From NCBI GenBank assembly GCA_964397525.1, contig CAYNIY010000019.1, positions 1 through 28,295 on the forward strand: a stretch of 28,295 nt of DNA. Direction: 5' to 3'. This DNA comes from Syntrophopropionicum sp964397525 (GTDB lineage Bacteria; Bacillota; Desulfotomaculia; Desulfotomaculales; Pelotomaculaceae). The notes beneath the pieces are model-generated. The model worked only from the letters and a program-made list of their open reading frames with translations, was not told the origin of the DNA and ran no database searches. Of this stretch, positions 23,662 to 28,295 are shown one piece after another (the first letter of the stretch is position 1; every line of letters starts with the position of its first letter). Position numbers and translations under genes: made by a program.

Positions 23662-23883
23662 TTAATGTTTTTTGCCACAGCTGTCACAGCCGCAGGAATT
23701 GTTGTGTTCTTTTTTTGGTTTGCAGCCTTTTGACTCCAGTGCATTGACGACTTGGGCGCGGATACCCGCCAGGTATACTTCACGCAGTTCGGCCTGTTCT
23801 TTTATTTCTTCTTCCGTCAGCCCTTCTTCTCTCTGCTTGCGGGCCAGTTCGTTGATCCGGGCCAGCAGTTCTTTGGTAATCAT
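23662..23883 (-). CDS. DUF896 (YnzC-like) protein with Cys-rich tail
   Basis: Seventy-three residues on the minus strand. The DUF896 core is MITKELLARINELARKQREE with LTEEEIKEQAELREVYLAGI, a two-helix hairpin as in B. subtilis YnzC, whose gene lies in an SOS-regulated operon with the division inhibitor YneA. The C-terminal tail CGCDSCGKKH adds three cysteines and a histidine and could bind a metal; the Bacillus protein as I remember it lacks this. The ATG has GAGGTGA upstream. It is divergent from the hisS leader and not linked to other SOS genes here. Its function is unknown. Confidence 0.8.
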   Translation of the reverse strand: MITKELLARINELARKQREEGLTEEEIKEQAELREVYLAGIRAQVVNALESKGCKPKKEHNNSCGCDSCGKKH

Positions 23884-23972
23884 GCTGTAATCACCTCGCA
23901 GACATTATTATACCATTTCGCCCGGTGCTGAAGCCAGATCCGGGAAACATGCTTTTTTTCGGGCCGGATGAA

Positions 23973-24001
23973 TTGACAAAGCAGCAAATTTTTCATAAAA
24001 T
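23973..24001 (+). promoter_or_regulatory. SigA-type promoter for hisS-aspS
   Basis: TTGACA at 23973-23978 and TAAAAT at 23996-24001 with a 17-base spacer. Transcription would start near 24008, so the T-box leader is about 300 bases long. Confidence 0.8.
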
Positions 24002-24019
24002 GATGGTCAGAGTTCAACA

Positions 24020-24282
24020 ATCTCGTAAAGCGATGATCGGGCAGAGTAGGCGCAATTGTTTACGGCAGGGAGGGAAGGCCTCAGACTGAAAGCCTTCCTC
24101 ATGAACAGGCGTTGAAAAACACCCGGGAGCGGCCCCCGAAAGTGATGGATCACCAGTAGGCCGGCCCGGCAGCCTCCGTTACAGGCTAAGAGGAAGAAAC
24201 AAAAGTTTTTTCGAAAAAGGGTGGCACCACGGGCAGCAGTGCCCGTCCCTGGCTGTGCTTCAGGCATGGCCCGGGTTTTTGT
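24020..24282 (+). promoter_or_regulatory. T-box leader of hisS-aspS, with Asn-like signature
   Basis: The conserved T-box motif AAGGGTGGCACCACGGG is at 24217-24233. Stem I begins with GATGA (24032-24036, K-turn) and AGAGTA (24043-24048, specifier-loop S-turn), and its distal part includes GGAAGGC pairing with GCCTTCC. The terminator pairs CCACGGGC after the T-box motif with GCCCGGG at 24269-24275, followed by T runs to 24287. Opposite AGTA, the specifier strand reads AACAC at 24118-24122. CAC would be His; AAC followed by A would be Asn. The helix CGGG (24038-24041) with CCCG (24122-24125) uses the last C, which favours AAC. The acceptor-binding TGGC fits tRNAs ending GCCA, that is discriminator G, as in tRNA-Asn and tRNA-Asp, not the C73 of bacterial tRNA-His. 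Confidence 0.9.
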
Positions 24283-24305
24283 TTTTTATAAAGGGGGATT
24301 AGATA

Positions 24306-25568
24306 ATGCTGACATCGCGGCCGCGAGGCACCAACGACATCATTCCGGGCGAGGTGGAGAAGTGGCGCTGGATTGAAAGCCAGTTCTGCCAGATCTGCGA
24401 ACATTACGGCTATAAGGAGATCAGGACACCGATTTTTGAGCACACCGAGCTGTTTCAGCGCGGGGTCGGCGACACGACCGATATCGTGGAGAAGGAAATG
24501 TATACCTTCATGGACCGGGGAAACCGGAGCATCACCCTGCGGCCGGAGAATACCGCCCCTGTGGTCAGAGCCTACCTGGAGAATAAACTCTATGCCGGGC
24601 TGCAGCCGGTCAAGCTTTTTTACTGCGGCCCGATGTTTCGCTATGACAGGCCCCAGGCCGGGCGCTTCCGCCAGTTCCACCAGGTCGGGGCGGAGGTTTT
24701 CGGCTCCAACGATCCGGCAGTGGATGCCGAGGTGATCGCGATGGCGATGGATTTCTACGCCAGGCTGGGCTTGAAGAACCTGCTGCTGCACATCAACAGC
24801 GTCGGCTGCCCTGAATGCCGGCCGGAGCAGCGGCTGGCACTTAAAAAATATTTTCAGCCTCACCTGGGCGTGCTCTGCCGTGACTGCCAGGACCGGTTTG
24901 AGAAAAACCCGCTGCGTATCCTGGACTGCAAGGTAGAGCGTTGTGCTGCGGCAGGCGAGAACGCGCCGGCAACCATCGACTGCCTGTGCGACAACTGTGC
25001 GGCACATTTCGCACAAGTCAAACAGCACCTTGACCTGCTGGACATCACTTATACCATTGACCGGCGCCTGGTCAGGGGATTGGATTACTATACCCATACC
25101 GCGTTTGAAATCATGGCTCCGGATATCGGCGCCCAAAGCTCAATCGGCGGCGGTGGCCGCTACAACGGGCTGATCGAAATCTGCGGCGGGCCGCCCACCC
25201 CCGGTGTGGGTTACGCCCTGGGTATCGAGCGGATCATCCTGGCGATGGAGCGGCAGGGTGCTGCTATAGATGAGACTACCAGGCCTGACGTGTTTGTGGT
25301 TACCGCCGGGCCGGAGGCCGGGGATACGGCCTTTAAACTGCTGTTTGGCCTGCGCAGCGCCGGGATTGCAGCTGACAAGGACTACCTGGGCCGCAGTCTG
25401 AAAGCACAGATGAAGTATGCCGGTAAAACCGGGGTGCGCTACGTAGTGATGATCGGCGCTGAGGAGCTGGCACTGGGCGTTGCAGTGGTGCGGGATATGT
25501 CTGCCGGAGACCAGGAAGCCGTATCTCTTGACGATATCATTGCCTATTTGGCCCGGAAAAAAGCATAG
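24306..25568 (+). CDS. hisS: Histidyl-tRNA synthetase
   Basis: Class II synthetase of 420 residues. Motifs: SRPRGTNDIIP at the start, motif 1 region FEHTELFQRGVGDTTDIVEKEMYTF cut by family-typical residues, motif 2 MFRYDRPQAGRFRQFHQ, the histidine A motif LVRGLDYYTHTAFE and motif 3 GVGYALGIERI. The C-terminal anticodon-binding domain covers about 325-420. A cysteine-rich stretch in the insertion (CPECRPEQ, CRDCQDRF, CLCDNC) fits the insertion domain of bacterial HisRS, in which such cysteines occur in some lineages. The ATG follows AAGGGGG. It is the first gene after the T-box leader and is followed by aspS after 47 bases. Confidence 0.95.
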   Translation: MLTSRPRGTNDIIPGEVEKWRWIESQFCQICEHYGYKEIRTPIFEHTELFQRGVGDTTDIVEKEMYTFMDRGNRSITLRPENTAPVVRAYLENKLYAGLQPVKLFYCGPMFRYDRPQAGRFRQFHQVGAEVFGSNDPAVDAEVIAMAMDFYARLGLKNLLLHINSVGCPECRPEQRLALKKYFQPHLGVLCRDCQDRFEKNPLRILDCKVERCAAAGENAPATIDCLCDNCAAHFAQVKQHLDLLDITYTIDRRLVRGLDYYTHTAFEIMAPDIGAQSSIGGGGRYNGLIEICGGPPTPGVGYALGIERIILAMERQGAAIDETTRPDVFVVTAGPEAGDTAFKLLFGLRSAGIAADKDYLGRSLKAQMKYAGKTGVRYVVMIGAEELALGVAVVRDMSAGDQEAVSLDDIIAYLARKKA

Positions 25569-25615
25569 TTATTGAATAATATTTTTTTAAAGAGTATCAG
25601 AAGGGGGACAGGATT

Positions 25616-27403
25616 GTGATTGACTTTTTAGATGACAAAAAACGGAGCCACTACTGCGCTGATTTGAGGATGGAGCACACGGGCAGCCAGGTGGTCCTGA
25701 TGGGCTGGGTACAGACACGGCGCGACCACGGCGGTCTTGTTTTCGTCGACCTGCGTGACAGGACCGGCCTGGTGCAGGTGGTGTTCAGCCCGGACTTGCA
25801 CAAAGAAGCCTTTGAAAAAGCCGAAGGCGTGCGCAGCGAATACGTCCTTTGTGTGGCGGGAGCGGTGCGGAAGCGCCCTGAGGGAACGGCCAATCCCAAC
25901 CTGGCCACTGGGGAAATAGATGTGATGGCCCACGAGCTGCGGGTGCTGAACCGGGCCAAGACGCCGCCGTTTTACATTGAAGACGGCGTTGAGGTCGAAG
26001 AAAATCTCAGGCTGCGCTACCGGTACCTCGACCTGCGTCGGCCAGAGATGCAGCAGGCGATGTTCCTCCGGCACCGGGCGGCCAAATCAGCCCGCGATTA
26101 CCTGGACGAGAACGGTTTTCTGGAAATAGAAACGCCCGTGCTGACCAAGAGCACACCGGAGGGAGCCAGGGATTACCTGGTGCCCAGCAGGCTCAACCCC
26201 GGCAAATTTTACGCTCTGCCGCAGTCACCGCAGCTTTTTAAGCAGATCCTGATGGTAGCCGGCTACGATCGCTACTTTCAGGTAGTGCGCTGCTTCAGGG
26301 ACGAAGACCTGAGGGCTGATCGCCAGCCGGAGTTCACCCAGATCGATATCGAAATGTCCTTCACGGATGTTGATACCGTGCTTGAGCTGACAGAGGGTCT
26401 GATTAAAAGGCTGTGCCGGGAGAGTGTTGGGCTGGACGTTGCCGCCAGTTTCCCCCGCATCACATATAACGAAGCGATGGAACGCTACGGCTCGGACAAA
26501 CCGGACACCCGCTTTAAGCTGGAGCTTAAGGATATCACAGACATTGCCGCGGGCTGCGGCTTCAAGGTATTTGCCTCTGTCGCTGCTGCCGGCGGGCAGG
26601 TGAAGGGAATCAATGCCAGCGGCTGCGCCTCTTTCAGCCGCAAGGAAATCGACGACCTGACCGCTTTTGCGGCCATTTACAAAGCCAAAGGGCTGGCTTA
26701 TTTCATCGTCGCCGAGGAAGGGATCAAGTCAGTGATTGCCAAGTTTTTCACAGAGCAGGAACTGGCGCAGATCATGGACAGGCTGGAGGCTAAGCCTGGC
26801 GACCTGCTCCTCTTCGTCGCCGACAAGCCGAGTGTGGTAGCCGCCTCACTCGGAGCGCTGCGGCAGCACCTGGGCGAGCGGCTCGGCCTGATCCCCGAAG
26901 GACTTTATAACTTCCTTTGGGTGGTAGACTTCCCCCTGCTTGAGTATGATGACGAGGAGGGGCGCTTCGAGGCCATGCACCACCCGTTTACATCTCCCAG
27001 TGAGGCTGACCTCCCGCTGCTGGACAGCGATCCGGGTAAAGTGCGGGCCAAAGCCTACGACCTGGTGTTAAACGGGGTAGAAGTCGGCGGCGGCAGCATC
27101 AGGATCCACCGCAAGGATATCCAGGAGAAGATGTTTACCGTGATCGGCATCAGCACAGAAGAAATAGCGGAAAAGTTCGGCTTCATGCTGGAGGCCTTTG
27201 AGTACGGCACACCGCCGCACGGTGGTATCGCCATCGGGTTTGACCGCCTGATCATGCTGCTGGCAGGCAAGAAGACAATCAGGGACGTCATCGCCTTTCC
27301 CAAGACTCAAAGCGCCACCTGCCTGCTGACCCAGGCGCCCGGACCGGTCGCAGATAAACAGCTCAAAGAGCTGCATATCAGGACCGCTTTGAAGAAGACT
27401 TGA
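25616..27403 (+). CDS. aspS: Aspartyl-tRNA synthetase, predicted non-discriminating (Asp/Asn)
   Basis: Class II bacterial-type AspRS of 595 residues. The N-terminal OB-fold anticodon domain (about 22-110) is followed by the catalytic core with motif 2 FRDEDLRADRQPEFTQIDIE, the bacterial GAD insertion and motif 3 GIAIGFDRLIMLLAG. His38 in RRDHGG and Gly90 in RPEGTANPN occupy the positions of His31 and Gly82 of Pseudomonas AspRS, which mark non-discriminating enzymes; discriminating E. coli AspRS has Leu in the first. Such enzymes also charge tRNA-Asn with Asp, which GatCAB then amidates. No gat or asnS gene lies in the window, so this is inferred. The GTG start has GGGGG eight bases upstream. 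It shares the hisS T-box transcript. Confidence 0.95.
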   Translation: MIDFLDDKKRSHYCADLRMEHTGSQVVLMGWVQTRRDHGGLVFVDLRDRTGLVQVVFSPDLHKEAFEKAEGVRSEYVLCVAGAVRKRPEGTANPNLATGEIDVMAHELRVLNRAKTPPFYIEDGVEVEENLRLRYRYLDLRRPEMQQAMFLRHRAAKSARDYLDENGFLEIETPVLTKSTPEGARDYLVPSRLNPGKFYALPQSPQLFKQILMVAGYDRYFQVVRCFRDEDLRADRQPEFTQIDIEMSFTDVDTVLELTEGLIKRLCRESVGLDVAASFPRITYNEAMERYGSDKPDTRFKLELKDITDIAAGCGFKVFASVAAAGGQVKGINASGCASFSRKEIDDLTAFAAIYKAKGLAYFIVAEEGIKSVIAKFFTEQELAQIMDRLEAKPGDLLLFVADKPSVVAASLGALRQHLGERLGLIPEGLYNFLWVVDFPLLEYDDEEGRFEAMHHPFTSPSEADLPLLDSDPGKVRAKAYDLVLNGVEVGGGSIRIHRKDIQEKMFTVIGISTEEIAEKFGFMLEAFEYGTPPHGGIAIGFDRLIMLLAGKKTIRDVIAFPKTQSATCLLTQAPGPVADKQLKELHIRTALKKT

Positions 27404-27477
27404 CCCATGAGGAGCTGCTTCTAATTTCAAATGCCTGCTATTGTAAATAGCTTTTCGGTGTGATAACATGTCTATAG

Positions 27478-27660
27478 AAACATACGCCCTGCTGTGTTTG
27501 TGGCCTACCCCGAAGTTTTGAGCTAACGCTATTTAATCGGGAGCCCGGGCTCTGAATGTGGCTTGCATGCCTCCTTGTTGAGGACACATAAACCATCCAG
27601 GAGGGCACCCACCTGTTGAGGCAGGTTCAAACTTTTGGTGGTCACGGCATTTGTGGGGTT
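27478..27660 (+). ncRNA. ssrS: 6S RNA
   Basis: The 377-base spacer after aspS holds a long imperfect hairpin typical of 6S RNA, which binds SigA-RNA polymerase by mimicking an open promoter. The closing helix pairs TGCTGTG (27490-27496) with CACGGCA (27643-27649). Next, CCGAAGTTTTGA pairs with TTCAAACTTTTGG over about 12 positions. Inside lie GGGAGCC, a small palindromic hairpin (27541-27552), GCCTCC (near 27569) pairing with GGAGGGC (near 27600) around gaggacacataaacc, and the hairpin ACCTG...CAGGT. These segments match clostridial 6S RNAs as I remember them, and B. subtilis bsrA also lies next to aspS. The ends are approximate. A weak extended -10 (TGtGATAAC, 27459-27467) precedes it. Confidence 0.8.
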
Positions 27661-27780
27661 TCCATTAAGGCTGCACGTTATTGGCAGCATTGCTGTGGTT
27701 TTTGTGTGCTGTTACTAATTACATAAATTCAGATATTAAGGATAATAGATGTTGAAAAGCTTAAGAAAGGGGAGGGTTTC

Positions 27781-28110
27781 TTGGCCAGTAAGAATGTGAT
27801 TGAAATCAAAGATGATAATTTTAAGCAGGTCTTGAGCGAGTCAAAAATACCGGTTCTGATTGATTTTTGGGCGGATTGGTGTGGCCCGTGTAAAATGATC
27901 GCTCCCGTAGTAGAAGCAATAGCCGAGAAATTTAAAGACAAAATCCTGGTCGGCAAAATGAACGTTGATACGAACCAAATGGTGCCGGGCAGTTATCAGG
28001 TGATAAGCATCCCAACCATCGTCCTGTTTAAAGACGGCGAAGAAGTGGAACGTTCTGTCGGCTTCAAAGATGCGGATGAACTTAGCAGATTTATCAATGA
28101 AAACCTTTAG
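27781..28110 (+). CDS. trxA: Thioredoxin
   Basis: Protein disulfide reductase of 109 residues with the active site WCGPC in IDFWADWCGPCKMIAPV and the conserved cis-proline segment ISIPTIVLFKDGEEV. It is full length for a single-domain thioredoxin. The TTG start is preceded by AAGGGGAGGG. The spacer upstream holds the 6S RNA gene and a possible -10 (GATAAT, 27741-27746), so it is probably transcribed alone. A terminator follows. Confidence 0.94.
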   Translation: MASKNVIEIKDDNFKQVLSESKIPVLIDFWADWCGPCKMIAPVVEAIAEKFKDKILVGKMNVDTNQMVPGSYQVISIPTIVLFKDGEEVERSVGFKDADELSRFINENL

Positions 28111-28120
28111 TATTGTCCAG

Positions 28121-28146
28121 AAAAGCACGTCAAGGCGTGCTTTTTT
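28121..28146 (+). terminator. Terminator after thioredoxin
   Basis: Perfect 9-bp stem aaaagcacg (28121-28129) with cgtgctttt (28136-28144), loop tcaagg, with the T run continuing to 28146. Confidence 0.88.
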
Positions 28147-28161
28147 CATTTTAATGCAGTC

Positions 28162-28207
28162 AAGCGAGGAAGCATAACCTTCGGGCTATGGGATGAATCG
28201 CTTTTTT
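28162..28207 (+). terminator. Second, longer hairpin with T run
   Basis: Outer stem aagcga (28162-28167) with tcgctt (28198-28203) and inner stem CATAACC with GGCTATG capped by TTCG (one mismatch), then a T run to 28207. It follows the thioredoxin terminator by only 15 bases. It may be a backup terminator or part of a small RNA. Confidence 0.6.
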
Positions 28208-28208
28208 G

Positions 28209-28238
28209 TTTACAAAGAACAGGCGTTCGTAGTAGAAT
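28209..28238 (+). promoter_or_regulatory. Candidate promoter for a gene beyond the window
   Basis: TTTACA at 28209-28214 and TAGAAT at 28233-28238 with an 18-base spacer, directly after a terminator. The last 57 bases of the window show no coding start and would be the leader of the next gene. Confidence 0.4.
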
Positions 28239-28295
28239 AAATATAACAGGCAGTCTGACTAGTATATTATATAGAAATACATAACGTTAAAGAGA

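Noticed and set aside
23559..23747. 62-residue plus-strand frame, and minus-strand frames 14038-14292 and 23306-23602, which share short peptides
   Set aside because: The shared peptides come from translating the hairpin repeats. There are no binding sites or recognisable domains.
24186..25136. 316-residue minus-strand open frame over the T-box and hisS
   Set aside because: It is antisense to the T-box core and to conserved HisRS motifs, has no family resemblance, and owes its length to GC-rich codon bias on the other strand.

Overview
The window is about 28 kb of a Gram-positive, endospore-forming Clostridia chromosome. I infer a Desulfotomaculum/Pelotomaculum-like Peptococcaceae. The reasons are GGAGG-type ribosome binding sites, frequent GTG and TTG starts, a SpoIID/LytB protein, T-box control of hisS-aspS, and the order yebC-ruvCAB-queH-spoIID-queA-tgt-yajC-secDF-recJ-apt-rel-dtd-hisS-aspS. 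The species is inferred and cannot be proved from this sequence.

Layout. Bases 1-1350 hold the 3' part of a 23S rRNA gene, a spacer with heptamer repeats and a REP-like hairpin, the 5S rRNA and a terminator. Facing the rRNA operon is a secreted LysM protein on the minus strand whose leader folds as a class I cyclic-di-GMP riboswitch. From 2665 almost everything reads rightward: nadE, yebC, ruvC-ruvA-ruvB (ruvA is cut by a 100-N assembly gap), queH, a DUF2905 membrane protein, spoIID/lytB, queA, tgt, yajC, an HD-domain protein, secD and secF. A repeat-rich spacer (14135-14479) leads to a universal stress protein. A bifunctional-nuclease-family gene lies on the minus strand, followed by a small membrane protein and a lipoprotein that appears to start at ATT. 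Next come recJ (possible leaderless start), apt, rel, dtd and a metallo-beta-lactamase-fold hydrolase. A second repeat cluster (23310-23640), a minus-strand DUF896 gene, a T-box leader with hisS-aspS, a 6S RNA gene and thioredoxin complete the window.

How the genes work together. ruvCAB and recJ serve recombination and repair. queH, queA and tgt are three steps of queuosine tRNA modification. yajC, secD and secF form the accessory Sec export complex. apt, rel and dtd link purine salvage, the stringent response and tRNA quality control. hisS and aspS share one T-box.

Most interesting points. (1) The hisS-aspS T-box has the specifier stretch AACAC, and its acceptor-binding TGGC matches a G discriminator base (Asn/Asp) rather than the C of bacterial tRNA-His. 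The AspRS it controls carries His and Gly at the two positions typical of non-discriminating AspRS. Together these suggest sensing of tRNA-Asn in an organism that makes Asn-tRNA by transamidation. (2) A c-di-GMP riboswitch controls a LysM protein with an unassigned, His-rich C-terminal domain. (3) A lipoprotein gene has ATT as its only plausible start giving a complete signal peptide. (4) recJ has a near-consensus promoter ending a few bases before the ATG and no visible ribosome binding site. (5) At least three families of hairpin or tandem repeats are present, one with 65-bp copies 9.4 kb apart in opposite orientation.
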